Shown here: positions 54,435-64,000 of the stretch, in pieces
Layout of the letters: each line of letters opens with the position of its first letter
Position numbering within the stretch: the first letter of the stretch is position 1
DNA from: Granulicella aggregans
Lineage (GTDB): Bacteria; Acidobacteriota; Terriglobia; Terriglobales; Acidobacteriaceae
Assembly (NCBI RefSeq): GCF_025685565.1
Contig: NZ_JAGSYE010000002.1
Span: forward strand, 620,001-684,000
DNA length: 64,000 bases
Reading direction: 5' to 3'
Translations under genes and position numbers: made by a program
The notes under the pieces: generated by a model
What the model saw: the letters and a program-made list of their open reading frames with translations, nothing else
What the model was told of the DNA's origin: nothing
The model's database searches: none

Positions 54435-56048
54435 ATGAATCTAGACCACTCCATCCTTTCGATCATCACCTTCGTCCCACTCGTGGGCGCGGTCGTTCTC
54501 GCGCTGCTGCCGGACAAAGGCAAGACGATGCAGTGGGGCGCGCTCGCCGTCAGCCTCGTCACCTTCCTCTGTACCCTGCATCTGCCCGCACACTATAACT
54601 ACGCCGCGCACGGCTACCAGTTCGAGCAGAATTGCTCCTGGATCTCGAACCCCGCCATCCGCTACCACCTCGGCGTCGATGGACTCTCGCTCTGGCTCAT
54701 CGTGCTCACCGGCTTTCTCGCGCCTCTTGGCGTGCTCATCAGCTGGAACGCGATCCCCAAGCGCAAGAAGACCTTCTACATCCTCTTCCTGCTGCAGCAG
54801 ACGGCAATGTTCGGTGTCTTCGTCGCTCTCGACCTCTTCCTCTACTACGCATACTGGGAGCTCACGCTGGTTCCCATGACCATCCTGATCGCCACCTTCG
54901 GCCGCACCGAAAAGCGTCGCGCAGCAGCGATCAAGTACTTCCTCTACGCCTTCATCCCCTCGGCCATCCTGCTCGTCGCCGTCCTCTGGCTTTATGTGCA
55001 GACGGGCACCTTCGACGTGCCTACACTGACGCATCTCGCAGCGGTCCACGGCATCTCGGCCAATTCCCCGGCCCTCTGGCTCGCATCCCTAGCCTTTCTG
55101 TTCGCCTTCGCTGTGAAGGTGCCGATCTTCCCGCTGCACGGCTGGCTTTCTGATGCCGTCGCCGAAGCTCCTACCGCCGCTGTCATGGTGCTGGTCGGCA
55201 AGCTAGGCCTTTACTCCATCCTGCGCTTCAGCTTCGGCATCTTCCCGGACGAAAGCCACCGCATCGCTCCGCTGCTGATTGCGCTCGCCGCCATCGGCAT
55301 CGTCTACGGCGCGCTCATCGCGCTTGTTCAGAAAGACCTGAAACGCCTAGCCGCCTACGGCACGCTCGGCCACGTCAGCGTCGCGGTGCTGGGCATCTTC
55401 ACCTTCACCATCGCCGGCCTCGACGGCGGCATCTACCAGACCCTCAACGAGGGTCTCGGCGGCGCGGCCTTCTTCATGCTGCTCGGCCTGCTCTACGAGC
55501 GCTACCAGACCTACGACATGCGCGGGTACGGCGGTCTGGCCGCGAAGTTCCCGTGGATGGTGACCCTCTTCGTCATCACCACGCTCTCGGTCATCGGCCT
55601 GCCCATGCTGAACGGCTTCGTCGGCGAGTTCCTTGTCTTCTCTGGCTCGATGCAGTGGTCGCTGCTGCACGGCAGCAGCTTCTGGTGGACGGCCCTCTCG
55701 ACATCGGGCGTCATCCTTACCGCTGCCTACATGCTCTGGATGATCCAGCGCGTCTTCTACGGCGACCTCGGCATCAAGAGCGAGACCGTCACCGGATGGG
55801 ACATCGATGCGCGCGAGCACATCGCTCTCTGGCCGCTCATGGCCGTCTTCCTTGTAATGGGATTGGCATCGCCCTACTGGACACGCGCAATTGATACCTT
55901 CGCGGTTACAAATCAACAACCGGCAGTCACATCGCCCGCCACCCCAGCCGATACCGCATCCCGGCCCGGCGCGTTTGCCGACCCAACACTATCCTCTGCC
56001 GCGCTCGGCAAACCCGCTCCAGAAACAAACAAGGGAGCCCGCTACTAA
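54435..56048 (+). CDS. nuoM: NADH-quinone oxidoreductase subunit M
   Basis: 537 aa. Antiporter-like with about 14 helices: [38 protein letters not shown] with catalytic Glu, [20 protein letters not shown] with Lys and the LHTWLPDAH-like motif, and [19 protein letters not shown]. Starts 9 bases after a poorly defined ribosome-binding site. The C-terminal tail (about 50 residues after the last helix, [17 protein letters not shown]) is Pro/Ala/Ser-rich and longer than usual. nuoN starts at its stop (TAATG). Confidence 0.96.
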   Translation: MNLDHSILSIITFVPLVGAVVLALLPDKGKTMQWGALAVSLVTFLCTLHLPAHYNYAAHGYQFEQNCSWISNPAIRYHLGVDGLSLWLIVLTGFLAPLGVLISWNAIPKRKKTFYILFLLQQTAMFGVFVALDLFLYYAYWELTLVPMTILIATFGRTEKRRAAAIKYFLYAFIPSAILLVAVLWLYVQTGTFDVPTLTHLAAVHGISANSPALWLASLAFLFAFAVKVPIFPLHGWLSDAVAEAPTAAVMVLVGKLGLYSILRFSFGIFPDESHRIAPLLIALAAIGIVYGALIALVQKDLKRLAAYGTLGHVSVAVLGIFTFTIAGLDGGIYQTLNEGLGGAAFFMLLGLLYERYQTYDMRGYGGLAAKFPWMVTLFVITTLSVIGLPMLNGFVGEFLVFSGSMQWSLLHGSSFWWTALSTSGVILTAAYMLWMIQRVFYGDLGIKSETVTGWDIDAREHIALWPLMAVFLVMGLASPYWTRAIDTFAVTNQQPAVTSPATPADTASRPGAFADPTLSSAALGKPAPETNKGARY

Positions 56049-57553
56049 TGTCGCCTAACGTAATCGACCTGCTTCCCGAAGAGATACTTACCATCACTGG
56101 CGTGCTCGTCATGCTGATCGAGCCGGTGCTGAAACCCGGCACCAGCCGCAAGCCGCTCGGATGGCTCGCAATCCTCGGCACCATCGCATCAGGTGCCGCA
56201 GCGTTCTATCAGCTTCAGTTCGGCACGCTTCAGGCCTACTCCGGCTTGATCCAGATCGATGCCTTTTCGGTCTTCTTTCATGTCCTGATCGCAGCGGTTG
56301 TGCTGGTCACGCTGCTGGGGTCGCTGGATTACTTTGACGGTCACGCTACCCACGCTGGCGAGTACTTTGCGCTCGCGCTCTTCGGCGCCGTGGGCATGAT
56401 GCTGATGACCTGCTCGGTCGAGTTGCTGATGGTCTTCATCGGCCTCGAGATCTCTTCGATCTCGACCTACATCATGGCCGGCTTCCGCAAGGGTCAGGCA
56501 ACAGGCTCCGAGTCCTCCATCAAATACTTCCTTCTCGGCAGCTTCGCGACGGCCTTCTTCCTCTACGGCATCGCGCTGGCCTTCGGTGCGACCGGCTCCA
56601 CATCGATCGCGGCCATCGCCGCGGGTCTCGGCACCTCCGCTACGCCTACTATGGCCTTCATGGCGCTGGCCATGATTGTGATCGGTATCGGCTTCAAGGT
56701 CTCCGCGGCTCCCTTCCATGTATGGACGCCGGACGTCTACCAGGGCGCTCCCGCCCCGGTCGTGGGCCTGATGTCGACCGCACCCAAGGCCGCCGCCTTC
56801 GCTGTGCTTCTTCGTATCACCTTCGACGGCTTCCCAGGCTTCGAGCCCCGCTGGGCGCTCCTGATCGGCATCATTGCCGTGCTCTCGATGACCATCGGCA
56901 ACCTCGGCGCTCTGCTGCAGAAGGACGTGAAGCGCATGCTGGCTTACTCGAGCATCGCGCATGCAGGCTACCTGCTCGTAGCCTTCACCGCCTTCCCTAA
57001 GGACGCGATCGCCTCGGCCGCCTTCTACATCGCGGCCTATTCGGCGATGAACGTCGGTGCCTTCGCCGTCATCACCCAGGTCTCAGGCTACGACGAGACC
57101 TCGCGTACCGCGGAAGACTTCACCGGCCTCGCGCTGCGCCGTCCGGTCATGGCTGCGCTGCTCAGCTTCTTCCTGCTCTCGCTGATCGGGATTCCCTTCA
57201 CCGGCGGATTCTTCGGCAAGTTCTACGTCTTCTCGGCCGCCATCAACGCCGGCCACATCTGGATCGCCGTTCTCGGTCTGGCGAACAGCGGCTTCGCCTG
57301 CTTCTACTATCTCCGCCTGATCGCCGCTCTCTATACGAAATCGCTCAAAGACGTGACCGAGGATGGCGTGGACATCGCCCATCCCTTCACCGCGACGACT
57401 GTGCCTGCTGGCATCGGCCTCACGCTTGCGGCTGCCGCGACGCTGATCCTTGGCATCCTTCCAGGACAGGTTTTGCAGCTGGCTCAGCGCGCTGGGACTA
57501 CGTCGCTCGCTCCGGTTGAGAAAGCTGCCATGCCCACGATCGAAATTAAGTAG
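56048..57553 (+). CDS. nuoN: NADH-quinone oxidoreductase subunit N
   Basis: 501 aa. The third antiporter-like subunit: [20 protein letters not shown] with Glu, [20 protein letters not shown] with the Lys-helix/His network, and [20 protein letters not shown]. Last gene of the nuo operon; no strong terminator was seen in the 58 bp before the next (opposite-strand) gene. Confidence 0.96.
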   Translation: MSPNVIDLLPEEILTITGVLVMLIEPVLKPGTSRKPLGWLAILGTIASGAAAFYQLQFGTLQAYSGLIQIDAFSVFFHVLIAAVVLVTLLGSLDYFDGHATHAGEYFALALFGAVGMMLMTCSVELLMVFIGLEISSISTYIMAGFRKGQATGSESSIKYFLLGSFATAFFLYGIALAFGATGSTSIAAIAAGLGTSATPTMAFMALAMIVIGIGFKVSAAPFHVWTPDVYQGAPAPVVGLMSTAPKAAAFAVLLRITFDGFPGFEPRWALLIGIIAVLSMTIGNLGALLQKDVKRMLAYSSIAHAGYLLVAFTAFPKDAIASAAFYIAAYSAMNVGAFAVITQVSGYDETSRTAEDFTGLALRRPVMAALLSFFLLSLIGIPFTGGFFGKFYVFSAAINAGHIWIAVLGLANSGFACFYYLRLIAALYTKSLKDVTEDGVDIAHPFTATTVPAGIGLTLAAAATLILGILPGQVLQLAQRAGTTSLAPVEKAAMPTIEIK

Positions 57554-57611
57554 ACTTGCCTTCCGGTCGGCGGTTGGCTGTCGAAATCGTGTGCTTATCC
57601 GTTGAACTGGA

Positions 57612-58802
57612 TCACACCGTCGGTGCTCTGTGTACCTGACCTGCGAATCGATCTTTGAGCTTCAGTAAAGGTCTCTCCAGAAAGCGATAGCTCAGTGCCG
57701 CAATCAGCAGAGTGGCCGTGAATGCGACCAGCAGGGTCATCGCAAACGGGTGTTCAGTTGAGACTCGGTGGGCCAGCTCTGAGTAAACATCGTGCAGTAG
57801 ATCGTGGTAGACGTAGAAGCCATAGCTGATGATGCCCAGGGCGCGTAGCGGCCTCCAACTAAGCGCGGCTCCTAAAGCGCTGCCGGGGTGAATGCATTCC
57901 AGAATTAGTGCGGCAGCGAAGACGTCAATGATCGTGAAGCCAAACACCCCGATCCAATTCGAAGCTGAGCCGTCCAGGGGCAAGGCAAGCGCTTTTGTAG
58001 CGATGAGATAGAGCGCGACAAAGAGGGCTGCGGAAATGAGCAGCAAAGGACGGCTCAACCGGCGCACCATGGCCTCTTCCGGGCCGCGCAAACTGAGCGC
58101 GACAAGACCACCAATAAGCAGCGCATCGAGGCGAGTGGGCAAGCTTCGATAAAACAGTTCCATGCGGAGGAGTTGAGGGGAAAGCGTCACACTCAGAATG
58201 CCTCGAAGAATCGGACTGAAAATGACCGCAGCCAAGCAGATCTTGATCAGCGTCTCTCGCCTCCGTACCTGATACACGATAAGCGGCCAGATCAAGTAGA
58301 ACTGTTCTTCTACGCAGAGCGACCAGAAGTGGCCTATGTAGAGATGAAACGGGTATCCGAACCAGGAACTGACGGGCGCTCCAAATGTCAGCTTGTCGAA
58401 GCGGTACGGATCGCCTGGGACATGGAGGAAGAAAAACCGGGCGTAGTTCCCGAGGTAGACCGGCCAAAGTGCCCAGCGCCAATTCCACTGCCAATGAGCC
58501 AAGCGCGCAACGAGCAGGACGATTGCCCAGATGAAGTAATACAACGGGAAGATTCGCAAGGTACGCCGGACATAGAAGTCTCGGTAGCGATGGCCTTTGT
58601 GCTGGCTGTCATAGAGGATGCCAGTGATGAGAAATCCGGACAGCACGAAGAAGATATCGACGCCGGTCCATCCCCAGCCAAACAGGAATGCTCGGCCTGC
58701 GCCGTAGTGCTGAAAGAAGACCATAATGACAGCCACGGCCCGCAATCCATCTAGCGCAACGTAATATGCCGATTTTGGGACACCAGGGGAGGTTAAGGTC
58801 AT
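57612..58802 (-). CDS. Acyltransferase family 3 membrane protein
   Basis: 396 aa with about ten membrane helices. N-terminal signature YYVALDGLRAVAVIMVFFQH with the catalytic-type His, then GVDIFFVLSGFLITGIL, and RRTLRIFPLYYFIWAIVLL. Such integral membrane acyltransferases O-acetylate polysaccharides, lipids or antibiotics. No polysaccharide cluster is beside it, so its substrate is open. The start at 58802 is preceded by the divergent mdh gene. Confidence 0.92.
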   Translation of the reverse strand: MTLTSPGVPKSAYYVALDGLRAVAVIMVFFQHYGAGRAFLFGWGWTGVDIFFVLSGFLITGILYDSQHKGHRYRDFYVRRTLRIFPLYYFIWAIVLLVARLAHWQWNWRWALWPVYLGNYARFFFLHVPGDPYRFDKLTFGAPVSSWFGYPFHLYIGHFWSLCVEEQFYLIWPLIVYQVRRRETLIKICLAAVIFSPILRGILSVTLSPQLLRMELFYRSLPTRLDALLIGGLVALSLRGPEEAMVRRLSRPLLLISAALFVALYLIATKALALPLDGSASNWIGVFGFTIIDVFAAALILECIHPGSALGAALSWRPLRALGIISYGFYVYHDLLHDVYSELAHRVSTEHPFAMTLLVAFTATLLIAALSYRFLERPLLKLKDRFAGQVHRAPTV

Positions 58803-58864
58803 CTTGGAATCTAACTATATCGCGCGCCGGTGATCGCACACCGATTTGCCACCCCTCATGTTGA

Positions 58865-59833
<969 letters not shown>

Positions 59834-59860
59834 GACTCCGAAGCATAGACCTACGCGAGA

Positions 59861-59882
59861 GGGCCGGCTCCATAGCCGGCCC
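59861..59882. terminator. Hairpin terminator after mdh
   Basis: GGGCCGGCT (59861-59869), four-base loop CCAT, AGCCGGCCC (59874-59882): a perfect 9-bp stem, then ATTCTTGTTT. It probably ends mdh transcripts and also the convergent gene to the right. Confidence 0.75.
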
Positions 59883-59890
59883 ATTCTTGT

Positions 59891-61129
59891 TTAATCAGGC
59901 TGGCCACGCTGTTCGGAGGCCGCCTTGTTGGAGTAGTGCGTCACATATTTCAGCCGGCCTACGTAGCCTAGACGAATGGGTTCGGCACCCGTGGGCAGAA
60001 TCCAGAACGCGGCGTAAGCGAAGAGGAAGGCCCAGCCGATGATCCTGCGCCCCATTGGGATCTCCGACGCGGGAGCGTCAGGACCGTCGCGTTCGACACG
60101 CTGTACGTCCAGATAAAGCAACAGAAACGCGATGCTGATGACGTGAATGTAGATCCAGCGTCCCCAGTCGACGGCGAAGTAGAAGAGCACGAGCGTGCCT
60201 AGGAAAGAGACGAACACTGAGGTCCAGAGCACGATAAGGTCGCGCGAGAAGCGAGCACGGGCCAGGACAAGGCTCTCTCCAAGGGTCGGAACCAGCGCCA
60301 GCGCCGCGAAGAACGGGAAGACCTTCCAGTAACCATATCTGTGGATGAACATAATTGTCTCTGCGCGTGCGAAGTCGCGGGAGCGGACGAGATAGACCAT
60401 AGCTCCGTTGGCGCAGATCTCCGTGCTGTTCGGCACTTCGAATTTGTATCCGATAGAGGAGCATATCTGGGTGACGATCTGCTCGTTGCCGATATGTTTG
60501 GAGCAGAAGTACGTAGCTACGACACCCACCAGAGCAGGCAACGCGCACGCCTTCGCCGCTTCCCTGAAGCTGCGACCGCTGAACATCAGCGCCGCGAAGA
60601 AGTAAGGAGCGTAGAAGATGTTGCCTTCGTGCGAGAGCGTGCCAATCAGAATCGCCGCGGTCAGGTAGAGTACGACGCCGGTAGACGACAGCTTCCCCTT
60701 CTTGAGCAGAAGGAGGAACAGGGCGAGCGCCGCGATGTGGATGATCTCTTTGTTGTAGCCCGAACGCGGGTGCAGAAATTGATAGGAGAACGTTGCGGGA
60801 GAGAGCAGCAGTGCCAGCACCCAGAGGTTCAAAGAGGACGCGAGGACGAAGAAACGTGCCGACCAGAAGATGATGACGTAGCAAAGAAGGTAGAAGACTA
60901 CGACGTACACGACCGGCGATAGATGGGTCACGCGGCTGAGAACGTATGCAACCTGCCCAGGAAGCCCGCGGCGGATGAAGCCGCCTTCGTAGTTCACCAG
61001 CCAGTTCGAAAGCGTCCAGTTGCGGGAGACGCGAATGACGATCAGTCCATTGATTAAGGTCAACGCAGACGCGTAGAAAAAAAATACATTGACCCAGGTC
61101 TTTGGGAGCTTCAGGGATGCAAGCTGCAT
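59891..61129 (-). CDS. Unknown polytopic membrane protein
   Basis: 412 aa with about ten membrane helices spaced through the whole length. The N-terminus is short and cytosolic-like (KLPKTWVNVFFFYASAL). The conserved-looking stretch NYEGGFIRRGLPGQVAYVLS and HPRSGYNKEIIHIAALALFL are loops with charged residues. The general form is like O-antigen or exopolysaccharide-associated EpsG-type proteins, but I cannot claim that family. Single gene on the minus strand, followed by an intrinsic terminator on its 3' side. Confidence 0.6.
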   Translation of the reverse strand: MQLASLKLPKTWVNVFFFYASALTLINGLIVIRVSRNWTLSNWLVNYEGGFIRRGLPGQVAYVLSRVTHLSPVVYVVVFYLLCYVIIFWSARFFVLASSLNLWVLALLLSPATFSYQFLHPRSGYNKEIIHIAALALFLLLLKKGKLSSTGVVLYLTAAILIGTLSHEGNIFYAPYFFAALMFSGRSFREAAKACALPALVGVVATYFCSKHIGNEQIVTQICSSIGYKFEVPNSTEICANGAMVYLVRSRDFARAETIMFIHRYGYWKVFPFFAALALVPTLGESLVLARARFSRDLIVLWTSVFVSFLGTLVLFYFAVDWGRWIYIHVISIAFLLLYLDVQRVERDGPDAPASEIPMGRRIIGWAFLFAYAAFWILPTGAEPIRLGYVGRLKYVTHYSNKAASEQRGQPD

Positions 61130-61197
61130 GGTGTCGGATCTCCGGTATACGGGGTGCGGACTCGCCGGCTACGCTTGCACTATAAATGGTCTCAGCA

Positions 61198-61257
61198 ATG
61201 GCCGGAGAAGGGTTCGGAAAGTTCCTAAAGACCTCTCCGAACTCTCTCTCCGGCCAT
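61198..61257. repeat. Long imperfect hairpin between two minus-strand genes
   Basis: ATGGCCGGAGA (61198-61208) pairs with TCTCCGGCCAT (61247-61257) and GTTCGGA (61212-61218) with TCCGAAC (61236-61242); three further pairs link them, leaving one bulge. About 21 bp in all with a 17-base loop. It lies 22 bases beyond the stop of the cyclophilin gene at 61280. No T-run on either strand makes a simple terminator. Confidence 0.6.
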
Positions 61258-61279
61258 GTATGACATGCGACAGACGGCG

Positions 61280-61801
61280 TTAGGCTACGCGCTCGATCGT
61301 GACACTCTCGAGTACCACGGGCGTCTTCGGACGGTCCATGCCGTCCTTGGCTACCTTGGAGATCTTCTCGACGATGTCGTAGCCTTCAACGACTTCGCCG
61401 AAGATGGTGTGCTTGCCGGTCAGCCAGCTGGTGTCTGCGACGGTGATGAAGAACTGCGATCCGTTGGTATTCGGGCCGGCGTTCGCCATGGCCAGCTTGC
61501 CCTTCTGCTGGAAGCCGTGCTTCGAGCCCTTGGTCTCGTCCGCAAACTTGTAGCCAGGACCGCCCATGCCGGTGCCTTCGGGGTCGCCGCCCTGGATCAT
61601 GAAGTTCGGGATCACGCGATGGAAGATGGTGCCGTCGTAGAGCTTGTCACCCTTCTTGGAGCGGCTGTTCCACTCCTTGGTTCCCTCGGCGAGACCGATA
61701 AAGTTTGCAACCGTCTGCGGTGCGTCCGCCTCGAACAGCTCGCAAACGATCGTTCCTTCCGATGTCTTGAATGTGGCGTATACGCCGGGCTTGGTAGGCA
61801 T
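61280..61801 (-). CDS. Peptidyl-prolyl cis-trans isomerase, cyclophilin type (cytosolic)
   Basis: 173 aa. Cyclophilin core: IFHRVIPNFMIQGGDPEGTG (catalytic Arg region), KGKLAMANAGPNTNGSQFFI, TSWLTGKHTIFGEVVEGYDI. No signal peptide. It catalyses cis-trans isomerisation of Xaa-Pro bonds. Probably forms a pair with the exported homologue 75 bp upstream, in the same orientation, a likely tandem duplication. Confidence 0.95.
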   Translation of the reverse strand: MPTKPGVYATFKTSEGTIVCELFEADAPQTVANFIGLAEGTKEWNSRSKKGDKLYDGTIFHRVIPNFMIQGGDPEGTGMGGPGYKFADETKGSKHGFQQKGKLAMANAGPNTNGSQFFITVADTSWLTGKHTIFGEVVEGYDIVEKISKVAKDGMDRPKTPVVLESVTIERVA

Positions 61802-61875
61802 TGTGAATCTTCTCCTTGCAGGTTAATGGATCGGTAAAAAGGGCGCTCCCGCTGAATCGCAGGATGAGCGCAAAA

Positions 61876-62694
61876 CTAGTTAGATGTAGCCGCGGGCAAT
61901 TTTGGCGTTGCCGCAGGTGCGGCTGCAGGCAGCGGCGGCATGGGCTGGCCTTCGCGCACGATCGTCACTTTATTGATGATGACTGGCTCGCGGGGTTTGT
62001 CCTGCGCGTCGCGATCGACGCGCGCAATGGAGGCCACAACCAGCACGCTGTGTTCATCGCACTGGCCGAAGATGGTGTAGCCGCCGTTCAGGTCGGGATA
62101 CGGGACCTCGGTGATGAAGAACTGAGAACCATTGGTTCCATGGCCATCCGTTCCCTGGCCCGCGTTCGCCATGGCTAGGCGTCCCGCGACGTCGAAGGTC
62201 AACGACGGGTCGGTCTCGTTGTCGAAGTAGTAGCCTGCATCGCCCATGCCGGTTCCTAGCCGATCGCCACCCTGGATCATGAATCCCGGAATGACGCGGT
62301 GGAACGTGACGCCGTTGTAAAACGGCTGGTGATGGACCTTCTTGTGGGTCGTCTGATCTTCCCAGTCCTTCGAACCTTCAGCTAAACCAATAAAATTCGC
62401 CGAGGCCACAGGGGCGATCTTGTCAAAGAGCTTGCAGGTCATTCGCCCCATGGTCGAATCGATCACGACCGTCGGCCCGGTCGGCACCGGTGGTGCCTTG
62501 GCGTGGCTCACCGTGCTGGGAGCGTCGGGCAGGTCCTGCGAGGCGGCCGCGGGCGCCGATTGGGTGGTAGCAGGTGCCGGGGGCGGGGTCTGCGAGGCCG
62601 GAGCTTGCGCCAGAACGGGAGAACAATAGGCGGCTGGGCCAAGAAGCGCCATCAGCGCGAACGAGCGAAGGATCATTGAGCGGTAAATCTCCAC
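61876..62694 (-). CDS. Exported cyclophilin-type peptidyl-prolyl isomerase
   Basis: 272 aa from ATG 62694, or 266 from ATG 62676 (MILRSFALMALLG). Signal peptide with cleavage near VLAQA. A Pro/Ala/Thr-rich linker of about 50 residues leads to the cyclophilin domain (TFHRVIPGFMIQGGDRLGTG, RLAMANAGQGTDGHGTNGSQ, GGYTIFGQCDEHSVLVV). C-terminal Pro/Ala-rich tail (PLPAAAPAATPKLPAAT). A periplasmic foldase; the cytosolic homologue follows. Confidence 0.94.
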   Translation of the reverse strand: MEIYRSMILRSFALMALLGPAAYCSPVLAQAPASQTPPPAPATTQSAPAAASQDLPDAPSTVSHAKAPPVPTGPTVVIDSTMGRMTCKLFDKIAPVASANFIGLAEGSKDWEDQTTHKKVHHQPFYNGVTFHRVIPGFMIQGGDRLGTGMGDAGYYFDNETDPSLTFDVAGRLAMANAGQGTDGHGTNGSQFFITEVPYPDLNGGYTIFGQCDEHSVLVVASIARVDRDAQDKPREPVIINKVTIVREGQPMPPLPAAAPAATPKLPAATSN

Positions 62695-62832
62695 TTAGAC
62701 AGGCTATCGCAGCCATCGTTATGAAGCAAAACCGGTGGTTCAATTCGGGAGTGAAGCGAAACCAAATGTCGTTCCCAATGTAACTACCCCGCAACAGGAT
62801 GCGTCTTATCGTGAAGCAATAGGAGGAAGCCA

Positions 62833-63126
62833 ATGGTTCGTTTCGCACTATACGGAGAGTTGAAGGCCAAGCCCGGCAAAGAAGCCGAGGTTGAGGCCTT
62901 TCTGAAGCAGGGCGCGGAGATGGCAAAGCAGGAAAAAGGCACCGTCACCTGGTACGCCCTGAAGGAAGATGATGGAGCGTATGGCATCTTCGATACGTTT
63001 GAAGATGAGGCAGGCCGCGAGGCTCACCTGAACGGCGACATCGCGAAAGCATTGATGGCCAAGGCAGCCGACCTCTTTTCCGAACCGCCAAAGATCCACA
63101 AGATCGACATTGTGGCCGAGAAATAG
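62833..63126 (+). CDS. ABM-domain monooxygenase-like protein
   Basis: 97 aa ferredoxin-like fold of the antibiotic biosynthesis monooxygenase family: MVRFALYGELKAKPGKEAEV, KGTVTWYALKEDDGAYGIFD, and EDEAGREAHLNGDIAKALMA with the conserved His on the active face. Good GGAGGAAG ribosome-binding site. Single-domain members are often quinol or heme-related monooxygenases or stress proteins of unknown activity. No signal peptide. Confidence 0.9.
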   Translation: MVRFALYGELKAKPGKEAEVEAFLKQGAEMAKQEKGTVTWYALKEDDGAYGIFDTFEDEAGREAHLNGDIAKALMAKAADLFSEPPKIHKIDIVAEK

Positions 63127-63224
63127 CAGCTTCGGTTAAAGGGCGATTGTTCGATGATTGTTCGATGTCCGACAACCTCGAAGTGGCCTCCTACATCACA
63201 GAGACAAGCATGGAGGTGCTTTTC

Positions 63225-63425
63225 ATGGCACAGGGACTTGATTCAACGAAATCCGCAGCACGCCCGTCGCACGAGGCAATCGAACAGGACACCGTTGCTA
63301 CCGAGGTAGGTGACTCCGAGCAGAAGCGCTTGGATCACATTGGCATGGAAGCGGCGAAACGCGGCAATAATCGCATCATTAGCAATGAAGAGAGGATCCC
63401 CTCAAGCACGATCTTCACCAAGTAA
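63225..63425 (+). CDS. Small hydrophilic protein, unknown
   Basis: 66 aa from ATG 63225 (MAQGLDSTKSAARPS), chosen because GGAGGTG at 63212-63218 precedes it by 6 bases; the frame is open upstream to 63147, but that start has no ribosome-binding site. Charged, Ser/Glu/Lys-rich and lacking hydrophobic stretches, with a short motif RISNEERIPS-like end (IISNEERIPSSTIFTK). No family recognised. It is followed by a strong bidirectional terminator. Confidence 0.65.
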   Translation: MAQGLDSTKSAARPSHEAIEQDTVATEVGDSEQKRLDHIGMEAAKRGNNRIISNEERIPSSTIFTK

Positions 63426-63456
63426 TTCCGAAATCACTTCCCCAGATTGAAAACAG

Positions 63457-63490
63457 AAAAGGCGCTCCGACTGGAGCGCCTTTTTCTTTT
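63457..63490. terminator. Strong bidirectional terminator before atpE
   Basis: AAAAGGCGCTCC (63457-63468), loop GACT, GGAGCGCCTTTT (63473-63484), then more T to 63490. The A-run on the left gives a T-run on the other strand, so it can end both the small gene at 63225 and the minus-strand ATP synthase transcript. Confidence 0.9.
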
Positions 63491-63514
63491 TTACCTTGGC
63501 CCGAAGGCCGCAGA

Positions 63515-63829
63515 CTAGACAGCCTTGAGGTAGATGATAACGAAGGTGAAGAGAGCGAGGGACTCGATGAAGGCGAGACCGAGAATCAGGAAGATGAAGA
63601 TTCCGGGACGGGCGCCGGGGTTACGTGCGAGAGCTTCGGTAGCCGAAGCAGTCGCCTTACCCTGACCGAGACCGCAGAGGCCCGATGCGAGCGCCATGCC
63701 GAGCCCGGCAGCCAGCGGAACCGAGTTGAATCCACCTGTCGCAGTTCCCTGCGCAAAGGCCGGCGATGCGATGAGCAACGCAGCCAACGACATAAAGACG
63801 TACTTGAAAACCATGAACGTGTTCTTCAT
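63515..63829 (-). CDS. atpE: F-type ATP synthase subunit c with signal-peptide-like N-terminus
   Basis: 104 aa, longer than the usual 75-90 because of an N-terminal hydrophobic segment that looks like a signal peptide (MKNTFMVFKYVFMSLAALLI, then PAFAQ). Then the two helices of subunit c: GLCGLGQGKATASATEALAR with polar-loop ARNPGARP, and GLAFIESLALFTFVIIYL carrying the ion-binding Glu in FIES. Forms the rotor ring of ATP synthase. Conserved Gln (GLGQG) and Ser after the Glu could allow Na+ binding. AGGAG ribosome-binding site; the ATP synthase operon continues to the right edge. Confidence 0.94.
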   Translation of the reverse strand: MKNTFMVFKYVFMSLAALLIASPAFAQGTATGGFNSVPLAAGLGMALASGLCGLGQGKATASATEALARNPGARPGIFIFLILGLAFIESLALFTFVIIYLKAV

Positions 63830-63969
63830 TGTGTTGCTCCTGCTCCCAGAATGTACGCCGCCAGTGGGTGGTTGATGCTCACCGTGCTGGCACCCTCACG
63901 CTATGCGGCGCTGTTGCAATCCCGCGGAGTGGGAGCCACTCTCCACGGCGAAACTTGTTTGCACGATCT

Positions 63970-63999
63970 CTAGTGATCGTGTGAGACAGCCAGCGAGAG
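63970..63999 (-). CDS. atpB: Possible last codons of atpB (ATP synthase subunit a), partial
   Basis: On the minus strand, one frame reads LSLAVSHDH then TAG (stop at 63970-63972) and stays open to the window edge. Subunit a genes usually lie directly upstream of atpE and end in a short hydrophilic tail after the last membrane helix, which this fits. Only nine codons are visible, so confidence is low. Confidence 0.35.
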   Translation of the reverse strand, partial: LSLAVSHDH

Positions 64000-64000
64000 A

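Overview
This 64 kb window is a continuous, gene-dense stretch of bacterial chromosome, moderately GC-rich, with no rRNA, tRNA, CRISPR array, insertion sequence or prophage that I can see. The gene families suggest an Acidobacteriota genome, most likely Acidobacteriaceae or relatives (Granulicella/Terriglobus/Edaphobacter type). The clues are the FecR/DUF6600 tryptophan-rich protein, the OprB-type porin, the small Cys/His protein after thiG, the catalase-like and CocE hydrolases, and a split nuo operon. This is inference from recalled family patterns; no search was run.

Layout. 1-6 kb: the 3' part of secA, then a minus-strand operon of an NtrC-type regulator, its histidine kinase and a lipoprotein. 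6-11 kb: a rhodanese, two overlapping Xer recombinases, ffh, an acyl-carrier-protein-like gene whose halves are in swapped order, and a PIN toxin-antitoxin pair. 11-24 kb: small enzymes, the repair pair lhr/nei, the pyrimidine salvage operon cdd-deoA, a catalase-like protein, tpiA and lepB. 25-29 kb: murQ and murA with two toxin-antitoxin modules (AbrB-PIN and Xre-RES). 30-36 kb: Nudix, CocE hydrolase, phosphatase-like, CDGSH and metallo-beta-lactamase-fold proteins, an OprB-type porin divergent from a CsoR/RcnR-family metal sensor, and a FitAB-like module. 36-42 kb: a small peptide/terminator cassette, thiG, ruvC, a DUF6600 protein and a prepilin peptidase.

42.6-57.6 kb is a complex I operon in the order nuoA-C-D-(two unknown genes)-E-F-(hicA-hicB)-G-H-J-K-L-M-N. 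nuoB and nuoI are absent, so the core Fe-S subunits NuoB and NuoI must come from elsewhere if the complex is complete. 57.6-64 kb: an acyltransferase, mdh, a polytopic membrane protein, a cytosolic and an exported cyclophilin, a monooxygenase-like protein, atpE and apparently the last codons of atpB, so an ATP synthase operon continues to the right.

The genes form a mostly housekeeping region (secretion, SRP, cell-wall synthesis and recycling, respiration, TCA, ATP synthase) interrupted by five small toxin-antitoxin modules. Three of these have clear dyad operators in front. The most unusual observations are the permuted acyl-carrier-like protein (10099-10425), the nuo operon without B and I but with a HicAB module inside, and a short Cys-Ser-Ser-Cys peptide gene whose stop codon lies in an intrinsic terminator upstream of thiG.
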